From contig NZ_JABLSJ010000011.1 of assembly GCF_013618635.1 (NCBI RefSeq), positions 58,700 through 122,699 on the forward strand: a DNA stretch of 64,000 nt, given 5' to 3'. A program made the position numbers and the translations under genes. This document shows, in pieces, positions 52,629 to 60,283 of this stretch (position 1 is its first letter; the number at the start of each line of letters is the position of its first letter). The DNA comes from Thalassobacillus sp. CUG 92003. GTDB lineage: Bacteria; Bacillota; Bacilli; Bacillales; Halobacillaceae. A model generated the notes under the pieces. It saw only the letters and a list, made by a program, of their open reading frames with translations. It had not been told where the DNA came from and ran no database searches.

Positions 52629-52712
52629 GTCTCCTTTTCCCTTTTTTCATAATCTTACAGGAATAATAAGACCTGGCAAGGATGAAAATAAGGGGGAAAG
52701 GAGGCATGCAGC

Positions 52713-52934
52713 ATGGAGACTTTTACAAATGTTCGAAAAAATCAAGACGGGGATATTACGGCCTTCAAAACCAACTCTGGACGAGAACTGTCATACGAAG
52801 AGGCGCTCAGAGAAATTGAATCAGGCCATATTACAGGTGTTAATATCGGTAAGGCTAGAAACGGACGTCCCGTTATCCGAGGCAACGCTGATGGAAACGA
52901 AGCAAACAACCTCGATAACTTGAGCACATTTTAA
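52713..52934 (+). CDS. DUF3892 family protein
   Basis: Small protein of 73 aa: NVRKNQDGDITAFKTNSGRE, SYEEALREIESGHITGVNIG and a terminal RPVIRGNADGNEANNLDNL. This is the DUF3892 pattern, a short beta-rich family common in Bacillaceae and of unknown role. AAAGGAGGCATGCAGC precedes the start. A terminator follows. Confidence 0.85.
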   Translation: METFTNVRKNQDGDITAFKTNSGRELSYEEALREIESGHITGVNIGKARNGRPVIRGNADGNEANNLDNLSTF

Positions 52935-52970
52935 CCACGGGCTAATGCACCATTTTAGCTCGTGGTTTTA
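52933..52970 (+). terminator. Bidirectional terminator between DUF3892 and oxidoreductase genes
   Basis: AACCACGGGCTAA / TTAGCTCGTGGTT stem (one mismatch) with TTTTA on the plus strand and T residues on the other side; the flanking genes are convergent. Confidence 0.7.
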
Positions 52971-52991
52971 ACAGTGTGCTCGATCAGTGCG

Positions 52992-53861
52992 TCAGCCTGT
53001 GTAATACTTATAAAGTGCTTGAGTTCCGCTGTCTTCTTCACCTTCAGCAGCGATTTTATCGTATAACTGCTTAGCAAGCTGAAGCCCTGGCAGATCGAGG
53101 TTCATTTTTTCAGCAGAATCGATCGCAATCTTCATATCCTTGATAAAATGTTTTACATAAAAACCTGGCGAATAATCACCGGCAATCACCCGGGGTGTCA
53201 AATTGTTCAGAGACCAGCTTCCAGCGGCTCCTCCACTGATGCTTTCCAATACTGTGTCCGGATCAAGGCCAGCCGCTTCGGCATAGGCTAACGCTTCTGA
53301 TACCCCCATCATATTGGACGCAATCGCAATTTGATTACACATCTTGGTATATTGACCCGAGCCTGCAGTCCCCTGGTAGACCGTATTACTTCCCATCACA
53401 TAAAAAATGGGCCGGATTTTTTCAAATGCCTCTTCTTCAGCGCCAACCATAATGGACAAATTACCTTTCTTGGCGCCGATATCGCCACCTGAAACGGGCG
53501 CATCTAACGTCGCAATTCCTCTTTTCCGAGCTTCCGTTTCGATCTGAACCGCGAGCTCTGGTGAAGACGTCGTCATATCAACAAGGTAAGAGCCCTCCTT
53601 GCTATTTTGCAATAGACCGTCTTCGCCAAAATAAACCTCCTCGACATCATCGGGATAACCGACCATTGTAATAATGACTTGAGAATCTTCAGCTAACTTC
53701 TGGACACTGTTCTTCCAAACCGCTCCGCGTTCTATTAACCCTTCAGCTTTTTGAAACGTTCGCGTGTACACGTTCAACGCATAACCTGAATCAAGCAGTC
53801 GCTCCGCCATACTTTTACCCATAACACCTGTTCCGATAAAACCGATTGTTGGTTGCGTCAT
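52992..53861 (-). CDS. 3-hydroxyisobutyrate dehydrogenase-family oxidoreductase
   Basis: Beta-hydroxyacid dehydrogenase of 289 aa. NAD(P) fold GFIGTGVMGKSMAERLL at residues 6-22, substrate motif DAPVSGGDIGAKKG near 118, catalytic Lys in TKMCNQIAIASNMMG near 170, and KDMKIAIDSAEKMNLDLP near 240. Family members act on 3-hydroxyisobutyrate, tartronate semialdehyde or succinic semialdehyde; the substrate here is undetermined. Confidence 0.88.
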   Translation of the reverse strand: MTQPTIGFIGTGVMGKSMAERLLDSGYALNVYTRTFQKAEGLIERGAVWKNSVQKLAEDSQVIITMVGYPDDVEEVYFGEDGLLQNSKEGSYLVDMTTSSPELAVQIETEARKRGIATLDAPVSGGDIGAKKGNLSIMVGAEEEAFEKIRPIFYVMGSNTVYQGTAGSGQYTKMCNQIAIASNMMGVSEALAYAEAAGLDPDTVLESISGGAAGSWSLNNLTPRVIAGDYSPGFYVKHFIKDMKIAIDSAEKMNLDLPGLQLAKQLYDKIAAEGEEDSGTQALYKYYTG

Positions 53862-53946
53862 GCATATCCTCCCCTTACCTGTTTGTCCCTCAATATACTA
53901 GCAAGTAAGTCTTCTAACAAGAAATCAGCCACAATTCCATCTTCCC

Positions 53947-54312
53947 TTACTCTTCGCAGACCATCAGCATATTCCCATCTGGATCCTTAAACACAAAGAA
54001 ATGGTCATGCTCAATCTCGGTTACTAATTCCACACCCTCATCTTTCATGAATTGGTAAGATGCTTTAATATCATCGGTTGCGAACTGAATGGCCGGTACA
54101 TTGTATGTAGCCAGTACGCCAGTATCCTCACGCCACTTCGGCATCGTATCGAGCAGCATGCCAGCCCCGTCCATTTTAGCCGCAAATAAATGCTCGAAAT
54201 GCACCTCGCCTTCTTCAAGATTCAACATTCGGGAATACCACGATTTGGCTGAATCGATATCACTTACCGGGATAAACACAGCATTAATTTTGTTCTTAAT
54301 CGGGCTGCTCAT
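53947..54312 (-). CDS. VOC family (glyoxalase/bleomycin-resistance fold) protein
   Basis: A 121-residue two-repeat VOC fold: INAVFIPVSDIDSAKSWYSR at about 8-27 and a C-terminal half ending DHFFVFKDPDGNMLMVCEE. Metal ligands of the VOC type are partly visible (His in VHFEHLF, Glu near the end). Could be a lyase, dioxygenase or binding protein; no specific function is supported. Start at 54312 by AAAGGAG. Confidence 0.8.
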   Translation of the reverse strand: MSSPIKNKINAVFIPVSDIDSAKSWYSRMLNLEEGEVHFEHLFAAKMDGAGMLLDTMPKWREDTGVLATYNVPAIQFATDDIKASYQFMKDEGVELVTEIEHDHFFVFKDPDGNMLMVCEE

Positions 54313-54387
54313 GTGATTGTCTCCTTTCTTTTTTAAAGCCTCCTTTAAACCTTTACGATACCAAACACCAAATTCCTTCAAGCAGAC

Positions 54388-54417
54388 AAAAAAACCTTTC
54401 CAAATAAATGGAAAGGC
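54388..54417 (-). terminator. Terminator of the SAM hydrolase gene
   Basis: CCTTTCCA / TGGAAAGG stem with T7 on the minus strand, just after the stop codon. Confidence 0.8.
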
Positions 54418-54430
54418 TGCACGAATATGA

Positions 54431-55273
54431 TTAATCTACTTTTGAAATGGCAATGCCCCAGCTGCTCCCTGTACCAATGTTATAAGCTTTGGCAAAAGAC
54501 CCCTGGTTGATCGCAATACCGAGATTATCTAACGAATTGACGTAAACAAGCGGCTCACCTTTATGCGTATCCGCAAACGATCGCCCAAACGTCATGATAT
54601 TGTTATACACTTTGCGCCCATCATGTTCGATTGTGACTTCCAGCGCATCACCGTAGCGTACATCCATCTTCCTGAACTGCTCAAGACTAATATTAGTCCA
54701 TACATTGCCGAAACGGATATCCAGTATATCAATCATACCTTTAACCGTGTTCCCCGCAATATGCGCTTCTTTTACAGGTAAAGAAATCAATGATTCCACC
54801 GCAAGTTCAGGTCCCACCCCCTCAAACGAAATTACCCCTGAGGCCAACCTTGCTCCTGTATAAGCATAAATATCACGCCCATGGAACGTATAAGATTCAC
54901 CAGACTTTGGCAGGCGGTTAACCGATTCATCAATTTCACGAGCCTCCACAATGTCCTCCGTCCGCTGTACATGCGTAAGCGAACCATTGTCCGGCGTAAC
55001 AATAAAATGGCCCGATCCCGTTTTCACCGCAACACTTCTCCGGGTTGTCCCCACACCAGGGTCCACCACCGATACAAACACCGTATCAGACGTCCAGTAA
55101 GAAATCGTCTGCCACAAACGATAAGATGCTTCCCATATATTGTAAGGTGGAATATCATGGGTCAAATCAAAAATCGAAAGGCTGTGCTCCACAGAATGCG
55201 CCACCCCATGCATCGCACTCACTGCTCCATCGCTCAAACCAAAATCAGATTGTAAAACCAAAGCTCGACTCAT
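54431..55273 (-). CDS. SAM hydrolase / SAM hydroxide adenosyltransferase (DUF62 family)
   Basis: Cleaves S-adenosylmethionine to adenosine and methionine with water as nucleophile (280 aa). Landmarks: VLQSDFGLSDGAVSAMHGV at about 4-22 (Asp in SDFG), FVSVVDPGVGTTRRSVAVK near 68, the sequence FIVTPDNGSLTH near 92, and FHGRDIYAYTGARLASG near 128, in which the RD-Y-H triad of this family is seen. The start at 55273 is preferred by spacing. It is controlled by a T-box leader, so expression responds to uncharged tRNA. That is unusual for an enzyme that destroys SAM. Confidence 0.88.
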   Translation of the reverse strand: MSRALVLQSDFGLSDGAVSAMHGVAHSVEHSLSIFDLTHDIPPYNIWEASYRLWQTISYWTSDTVFVSVVDPGVGTTRRSVAVKTGSGHFIVTPDNGSLTHVQRTEDIVEAREIDESVNRLPKSGESYTFHGRDIYAYTGARLASGVISFEGVGPELAVESLISLPVKEAHIAGNTVKGMIDILDIRFGNVWTNISLEQFRKMDVRYGDALEVTIEHDGRKVYNNIMTFGRSFADTHKGEPLVYVNSLDNLGIAINQGSFAKAYNIGTGSSWGIAISKVD

Positions 55274-55304
55274 CTTTACTCCAACCTCCATTCAAGTCTA
55301 TAGA

Positions 55305-55608
55305 TGTCAAAAACCTCGCCCTATCTAAGATAAGGACGAGGTTTATCTTCGCGGTACCACCTTACTTCACTGCCCTCTCATACGACAGTGCGCTTTAAAG
55401 TACAGGCACACTCCGCCTTATACTTTGGTCTGGATAACGAGAACCAATCCTCGCTGCCACCTACTCACATCATTACAATGCGTTCAGCACAGGGCTCAGA
55501 GTCCATTGTTCAGATTGACGCTTTACCCCGTTTCAGCTAACCGGGGCTCTCTGTGAAAAGCGATTAACCCTACTGTCTCTCTTCATCGCCGATGACGACA
55601 ATTAAATT
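55305..55608 (-). promoter_or_regulatory. T-box riboswitch upstream of the SAM hydrolase gene
   Basis: On the minus strand, stem I carries AGAGAGACAGTA (AG bulge), ACAGAGAGCC, GGTTAGCTGAAAC (distal loop) and a GAACAATGGACTCTGAG specifier-side segment. Downstream lies the invariant AAGGTGGTACCGCG, which pairs with tRNA NCCA. The leader ends in AACCTCGTCC...GGGCGAGGTT with T5, a terminator at 55305-55345. The specifier could be ATG (Met) or TGG (Trp); I cannot settle the register by eye. Met would suit the SAM-related gene. Confidence 0.9.
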
Positions 55609-55614
55609 AGTGTT

Positions 55615-55643
55615 ATCATACAAAATTTCTTTAAAAAAATCAA
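55615..55643 (-). promoter_or_regulatory. Sigma-A promoter of the T-box leader
   Basis: TTGATT (55638-55643), 17-bp spacer, TATGAT (55615-55620) on the minus strand, with the leader starting about eight bases later. Confidence 0.7.
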
Positions 55644-55669
55644 TGAGCTAACAGCGGAATGAACCATAT

Positions 55670-55863
55670 TTGGGCGGTTTCTTGCTTCACTTGGGCGATT
55701 CTCTCACTCATTTGGGCGATTCCACCACACTTGGGCGGTTTTCCATCTCGCTTGGGCGATTCTTACTCCGGCTTGGGCGATTTCAGGCCTCGCTTGGGCG
55801 ATTCTCACTCTCGTTTGGGCGATTCCCTCCACTTGGGCGGTTTTCCACCTCGTTTGAGCGCTC
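55670..55863 (+). repeat. TTGGGCGATT tandem array 2 (10 units, 21-bp period)
   Basis: Units start at 55670, 55691, 55712, 55731, 55752, 55773, 55794, 55815, 55833 and 55854. Seven of nine steps are exactly 21 bp. Core TTGGGCG[A/G]TT, then a pyrimidine-rich spacer such as CYYACYYCG. The last unit is degenerate (TTGAGCGCTC). The array lies between the T-box promoter and the end of the NERD gene. Confidence 0.92.
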
Positions 55864-55885
55864 GGCCGCCTCGCACAAACTAAAA

Positions 55886-56842
55886 TTATCGCAGTATATA
55901 TTTCAGACCGCTTTGTTTTCCTTTTTGCGCCACAGCATACCCCTGTAACAAGCGCTTTGTGACGTAGCGGGAAGATACTTTCAAAAACGCTCTCCCCTCC
56001 TGGTTTGTGATTCGAGGCGATATGAGCAGGTTGTAGTCGGCTAAAGCCTGATGATGGGCATCGCGTGATACGTGTGCACAACGTGGACATTGCCAACGCT
56101 GTTTCAAGCGCTGCATATCAAAGTTTAGACATTTTAGGCATTGTACGCCTTTGATAATCTCATCATAGGTGAGGTGGTGGCGGTTTAATATATCACGGTC
56201 CAGCTCCTGATGCCGCTTGAGTAGTAGCGGTGATAGTGAGGCCAACCATTTAGCAGGAATCTGATGATGGGCGTAGGATTTTTCAAGTTTTTGAATACGA
56301 TCGACGAGTGCTGTCCGCGTACATATTTTGCTTTTATCAAAATTGGGATTGTCCACTACTTTCATTGGCGCGTTTTTATTAGCCATCACGACAAGGCCAT
56401 CTACCGGAAAACTTTCCCCGGTGTGCTCTTTTAGAAACTGGGTAAGCTGGGTCTGCTGTCTTCTCAGCTGATCAATGGGGTTATCAAACGCGCGTGCTTC
56501 CTCACTTGTTTCCCTTTCCAACTGGGAAAAGGAGTTGAATATCAGTCTGCCGGAAATATTCTTGATTTCTAAAATGATTAATACATGAGGGGTGATCAGG
56601 AGTGTGTCAATTTGAAAGAAATGGCGGCCATCGTGTAAGCGAAGGTTGTGATAAAGTGTGTAGTGTTCTGAGGGGAGAAACGTAAGGTAATAATCGATGG
56701 CGGATTCGCCGTTATAACCTGCCTGTTGTCTGTTTAATTCTGATTCAATGTCTTCAATGCGAGGATGTGTGGGGTGGAGGCGCCTTTGGACAGCTTCTAA
56801 CCTCTCGAGTTCCAGGGGTTTAGTGCGGGGTTTAAGGATCAT
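55886..56842 (-). CDS. NERD domain protein with zinc ribbon
   Basis: Protein of about 318 aa. The N-terminal region has the NERD nuclease-related fold (GESAIDYYLTFLPSEHYTLY near 45, LLITPHVLIILEIKNISGRL near 85 with the E-x-K active-site-like motif). The C-terminal part has a zinc ribbon CLKCLNFDMQRLKQRWQCPRC near 235-255. NERD proteins are proposed DNA-processing factors; the biological role is not known. The start is uncertain: ATG 56842 resembles relatives, ATG 56860 is also possible. Confidence 0.8.
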   Translation of the reverse strand: MILKPRTKPLELERLEAVQRRLHPTHPRIEDIESELNRQQAGYNGESAIDYYLTFLPSEHYTLYHNLRLHDGRHFFQIDTLLITPHVLIILEIKNISGRLIFNSFSQLERETSEEARAFDNPIDQLRRQQTQLTQFLKEHTGESFPVDGLVVMANKNAPMKVVDNPNFDKSKICTRTALVDRIQKLEKSYAHHQIPAKWLASLSPLLLKRHQELDRDILNRHHLTYDEIIKGVQCLKCLNFDMQRLKQRWQCPRCAHVSRDAHHQALADYNLLISPRITNQEGRAFLKVSSRYVTKRLLQGYAVAQKGKQSGLKYILR

Positions 56843-56908
56843 TGCATAACCTGCCTTCATCTTTTTTTCACTTCTCCTTTATTATACAAAAAAACATCGC
56901 AGTATGAG

Positions 56909-57394
56909 CTACGATGTTCGTTTCGGATAAATTTGGATCATGCGAAGCAGCAAAAACAAGAGTGTGCTTATAAATAATAGGGCGACCATCCACTCATTCA
57001 GCGGCGTCATGTTCAACACGGTCACGATAATTAAGGGCGTGGTAGCTGCGTAGACCGTAAGCTTCCATAATTGTTGATACGTCAGCTTACGGTTTAACCA
57101 TGTACGCATGAGCAATCCGCACCCTGCAAAAATGGAAACCGATACCAAGATCATGAAAATGACAAAGCCTGGATAAAAGACGAGCACTTGAATGATTAAC
57201 AGACCGCGCGAGGTACCTTCATCTGCGCTGGCTTCCAGGTTGAGCAGCATACGAATCAGGTCAGGTAAAAATAGTACAACGAGCAGCAAAAACACGTAAA
57301 GTATTGTGTGGATGATCCCTTTACGATTAAGATGAAACATGGCTTCTTTTTTTGGTAAACGTAAGCTATTGATAAATGAATCAACAAAACCCAA
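56909..57394 (-). CDS. DUF1189-type membrane protein
   Basis: Four- or five-helix membrane protein of 161 aa with the DUF1189-like opening VDSFINSLRLPKKEAMFHLN followed by helices at about 30-45, 70-95, 110-130 and 135-155. The start is set at TTG 57394, eight bases after AAGGTGG; GTG 57406 overlaps that site. Role unknown. It precedes the NERD gene by about 50 bp but a common transcript is unclear. Confidence 0.65.
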   Translation of the reverse strand: MGFVDSFINSLRLPKKEAMFHLNRKGIIHTILYVFLLLVVLFLPDLIRMLLNLEASADEGTSRGLLIIQVLVFYPGFVIFMILVSVSIFAGCGLLMRTWLNRKLTYQQLWKLTVYAATTPLIIVTVLNMTPLNEWMVALLFISTLLFLLLRMIQIYPKRTS

Positions 57395-57417
57395 CCTGGT
57401 TCCCACCTTAGCGTCTA

Positions 57418-57665
57418 TTAATCCGCATAAACGGCTAATTCTTCTTCGATTTTAGTACGTATTTTATCCAGAGCTTCCTCTGGTGTATGTGCAAAAACAC
57501 GTGTATTATTTACGAGAGCGTACGGTTTAATGGCGCACAATCCGCAAAATGATAAGCATTCGTTTTGCAGGACAGCTACGTCAGGGTACTCTGATTCAAT
57601 AATGGATTCTACGTCGATTTCATTAATCAAATTACCGTCACAAATTTCTACTACAACTACCCCAA
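57418..57665 (-). CDS. DUF1450 family protein (YuzB-like), start frame in doubt
   Basis: The frame encodes VVVVEICDGNLINEIDVES, then ECLSFCGLCAIKPYALVNN and EEALDKIRTKIEEEL, clearly a DUF1450/YuzB protein with its CLSxCGxC cysteines. But the well-placed AAAGGAG and TTG (57665) are out of frame with the conserved EICDGN start by one base, at a run of four G (57661-57664). Within the frame the first usable start is TTG 57630, which would remove the conserved strand. Either one G is missing from the sequence or the gene is mutated. The true product would be about 80 aa. Confidence 0.65.
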
Positions 57666-57788
57666 GATGAACGCTCCTTTCTTCGGTGTGAGATCATTTA
57701 TATTAACGCTTAATTCAACTAGCTTGCATAACTTGCTCAACGTACTATTTTACCACAATGTGAAGAGAATGGAAAGGGAGGGAACGAC

Positions 57789-58328
57789 ATGATTGAGAAA
57801 GCAAAGCAGTTTGCGACAAAAGCTCATCATGGACAAAAACGGAAAAGTTCAGAGGATGATTATATCGTGCACCCGATTCGCGTTGCGCATACATTATCAG
57901 CTGCGGGATGCGCCGAGTCCGTGGTGTGCGCTGGGTACTTACACGATGTTGTTGAGGATACGTCTATCACGCTGAATGATATTGAGCGGGAATTTGGCAA
58001 TGATGTGAAGCAGCTCGTTGCTGCTCATACGGAGGATAAATCGAAGTCGTGGAAGGCACGCAAACAGCATACGATTGCAACCGTACAAACGGGCTCACGC
58101 GATGTTAAATATCTCATTGTAGCTGACAAACTCGATAATCTCTTATCGATGGAGGCTGAATTGCATCTGACAGGCGAGTCCATGTGGGTCCATTTTTCCA
58201 GTGGTTATGAGCAACAACGCTGGTATAATCAAGCGATCGTTGATGTGATGTATAATGGACTCCCGTCTTCTGATATCCCAGCGTTTTTCCATGAATATGA
58301 AGCGGCTGTACGCCGTTTCTTCCCTTGA
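57789..58328 (+). CDS. HD-domain phosphohydrolase (MESH1/SpoT-like)
   Basis: Metal-dependent hydrolase of 179 aa. The small-alarmone-hydrolase-like order of motifs is KATHHGQKRK-like AKAHHGQKRK near 12, YIVHPIRVAHTL near 26, the HD pair in GYLHDVVEDTSI near 50, and VKYLIVADKLDNL near 108. It is close to the single-domain (p)ppGpp hydrolases, but other nucleotides are possible. The C-terminal part (WVHFSSGYEQQRWYNQAI) is typical of the bacterial group. AAAGGGAGG ribosome binding site. Confidence 0.82.
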   Translation: MIEKAKQFATKAHHGQKRKSSEDDYIVHPIRVAHTLSAAGCAESVVCAGYLHDVVEDTSITLNDIEREFGNDVKQLVAAHTEDKSKSWKARKQHTIATVQTGSRDVKYLIVADKLDNLLSMEAELHLTGESMWVHFSSGYEQQRWYNQAIVDVMYNGLPSSDIPAFFHEYEAAVRRFFP

Positions 58329-58357
58329 TCAAACGTTTGTTTAAGCTGCCCTAGACC

Positions 58358-58894
58358 CTAATGAGCGTTGAGGTACTCATCTTGCAGCACGCCCATGTGC
58401 ACGACATCATACCATTGCCCGGAGCGAAACAGACTTTGTCTTGCTCTGCCTTCATGTTTGAACCCAAGCTTCTCATAGAGGTTGATCGCTTTATCATTGA
58501 ATGAAAACACACGTAAGGCAACACGGTGCAGGTTCATTTCATAAAAGGCGTAATCGAGGAGGAGGGTCATCGCTTCGGATCCATACCCTTGCCCCCAGTA
58601 ATCCTTCTCGCCGATGTCTATGATACACTCGGCGTTCCGGTTCTTGTGGTCGATATTAATCAAAGAGGTTATTCCGATAGGCGCGTAGGATTCTTTCTCG
58701 TGGATGATATAGCTTTTGGAAGTATCGGCTCCTAACATGACATGTTTGACAAAACGCTTGGTTTCTTCCAGATGATAAATGTCTAAATTCGGGTTGGTCG
58801 ATTGCATGACATCCATATCGTTACGCCATTTATGATACAGCGTGATATCCTCTTCCGTCATTTTCCTCAAATACATGCGCTCGGTTTCAAACAT
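58358..58894 (-). CDS. GNAT N-acetyltransferase
   Basis: Acetyltransferase of 178 aa (RimJ/RimL type): FETERMYLRKMTEEDI at the start, the acetyl-CoA loop DYWGQGYGSEAMTLLLDYAF near residue 100, and LRVFSFNDKAINLYEKLGFK near 128. The start at 58894 follows GAAGGAGG and overlaps the upstream gene by eight bases. Resembles spermidine or diamine acetyltransferases in part, but the substrate is not supported. Confidence 0.86.
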   Translation of the reverse strand: MFETERMYLRKMTEEDITLYHKWRNDMDVMQSTNPNLDIYHLEETKRFVKHVMLGADTSKSYIIHEKESYAPIGITSLINIDHKNRNAECIIDIGEKDYWGQGYGSEAMTLLLDYAFYEMNLHRVALRVFSFNDKAINLYEKLGFKHEGRARQSLFRSGQWYDVVHMGVLQDEYLNAH

Positions 58895-59240
58895 CTTGCT
58901 CCCCTCCTTCATCATTCGTTACAACGGTTCCACCAAAATGATGGGTGAAAACAACGGCTAATTCCTTGATTGCTTCTATGTTCCACGGGGCTCTTCGGTT
59001 GTCATGAATATCAAGCCATAACCGATGGTGCTTCGGCCAATATGTAATTTCAAGCACACCTTTTTCCTTCCCTTTTTTGAAATGCCAATGATACGACCCT
59101 TTCTTACTGCTTAACGTGGTTCTTTGACTCATCGTTAAACCAGCTTCGGTCGTTAGTTGCTCGATCTCCTCACAAATCAGCTCATGATCAAGTGGTTTGA
59201 CTTGATGTAAGTTTGATTGCTCGATTTCATAAGTCAGCAT
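58887..59240 (-). CDS. Hypothetical protein (117 aa) upstream of GNAT
   Basis: Soluble protein without signal or membrane helix: LTYEIEQSNLHQVKPLDHEL at the start, then a beta-rich half with KGSYHWHFKKGKEKGVLEIT and WPKHHRLWLDIHDNRRAPW. I do not recognise the family. The start at 59240 follows AAAGAGGG. Its end overlaps the GNAT start, so the two are translationally coupled and may act on a common substrate. Confidence 0.65.
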   Translation of the reverse strand: MLTYEIEQSNLHQVKPLDHELICEEIEQLTTEAGLTMSQRTTLSSKKGSYHWHFKKGKEKGVLEITYWPKHHRLWLDIHDNRRAPWNIEAIKELAVVFTHHFGGTVVTNDEGGEQDV

Positions 59241-59337
59241 TTTATCCCTCTTTCTGCTCAATTACAACGAAATGAGTTTGCTAAACAACTTAAACGTAAA
59301 CATATGATTATAACAGGTCCATAAGGAGGCGATTAGC

Positions 59338-59772
59338 ATGACACAAACGTTCGAAATTACAAGCAATTCATCCGGCATGAAATCTGAGATCGAATCTGAT
59401 GGTCACCATATCACTATCGACGAACCGGAAAGTATGGGCGGCACAAACACAGCAGCAGACCCGCTGACTACGCTGCTCGGCTCATTAGCAGGATGTGAAA
59501 CGGCCGTTGCCAATATCGTGGCTAAAGAACTCGACTTTGATTTGCAAAGCATCCATTTCAAGATCAATGGAAAGCTCGATCCAAAAGGCCTGATGGGCGA
59601 TCCTAATGTACGTCCGTACTTCCAGACCGTGAATATTGAAGCGACGGTAAAAACATCTGAAACGCAAGAACGCGTGGAGAAACTTCAGCAGTTGACGGAT
59701 CAGCGCTGTCCCGTGTTTACGACGCTAAAAGCAGCGGATGTTGAACTGAATGCCAATTGGAACAAAGCTTAA
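59338..59772 (+). CDS. OsmC family protein
   Basis: Peroxide/thiol stress protein of 144 aa with the OsmC/Ohr fold: NTAADPLTTLLGSLAGCETAV near residues 37-57 supplies the first Cys on the long helix, and DQRCPVFTTL near 121-130 the second. The two Cys form the reactive pair for organic hydroperoxide reduction. It is the OsmC/YhfA subgroup, not Ohr. AAGGAGGCG site; its terminator follows. Confidence 0.88.
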   Translation: MTQTFEITSNSSGMKSEIESDGHHITIDEPESMGGTNTAADPLTTLLGSLAGCETAVANIVAKELDFDLQSIHFKINGKLDPKGLMGDPNVRPYFQTVNIEATVKTSETQERVEKLQQLTDQRCPVFTTLKAADVELNANWNKA

Positions 59773-59782
59773 GCTATGTATG

Positions 59783-59813
59783 AGGACCGTCCTGTTATAC
59801 GGACGGTCTTTTA
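59783..59813 (+). terminator. Terminator of the osmC-like gene
   Basis: GACCGTCC / GGACGGTC stem followed by TTTTA. Confidence 0.78.
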
Positions 59814-59842
59814 CTTGATAATGCTGCAAAATTAGCTGGATG

Positions 59843-60031
59843 TTATAAAAAGGACGAGATAAGTGAAACGAGCAGCATCAAACCTATTCCCCCGAACAGA
59901 ACATAGCCTATCCAGCGTATACCTTTCGGAAGCTGGCTCATCGATGCACCTTTACCGGTTGGATATCCCTCTATTTTACTTTTATGATCCATAGCATCAT
60001 TGATTGGACGGTCCTGACGATAATGTGGCAC
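59843..60031 (-). CDS. Small membrane protein (62 aa)
   Basis: GTG start with GAGGAGGG seven bases before it. The N-terminal half is polar (MPHYRQDRPINDAMDHKSKI) and the C-terminal half is one membrane helix, WIGYVLFGGIGLMLLVSLI. Tail is SSFL. The ribosome binding site and composition support a real gene; the family is not recognised. Confidence 0.6.
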   Translation of the reverse strand: MPHYRQDRPINDAMDHKSKIEGYPTGKGASMSQLPKGIRWIGYVLFGGIGLMLLVSLISSFL

Positions 60032-60283
60032 TTAAACCCTCCTCTTTTTCGGTATCATTTTACCACAAAAAATGGATCTTGTTTTCTATTAAATTGACAT
60101 TTTTGCTTAACTTTTTTCCTATTTCACTCACAATAATTAAAATTTCCATACAAAATTTTGGAGTTTTCTATCATATCTTTTACTTTATTATGAAACTAAT
60201 TGTTTCCTCACTCGTATAATAGATAGATGCATTATTTTACATTTATGTAAATTGGGGTAACGCCTTTATAAGGAGACATTTTT
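60032..60283. promoter_or_regulatory. AT-rich upstream region with operator-like palindrome
   Basis: No gene. A TATAAT at 60215-60220 is followed by the exact palindrome TTTACAT-TT-ATGTAAA at 60236-60251, placed where transcription of the lipoprotein gene would start. It looks like a repressor operator; no cognate regulator is identified. Confidence 0.4.

Noticed and set aside
49357..55863. CRISPR arrays
   Set aside because: The conserved unit is only 10 bp with about 11-bp variable gaps, far below CRISPR repeat and spacer lengths, and no cas genes are present.
55659..55948. Two overlapping open frames across array 2
   Set aside because: Both frames are open only because of the repeat period, and the last part overlaps the NERD gene end.
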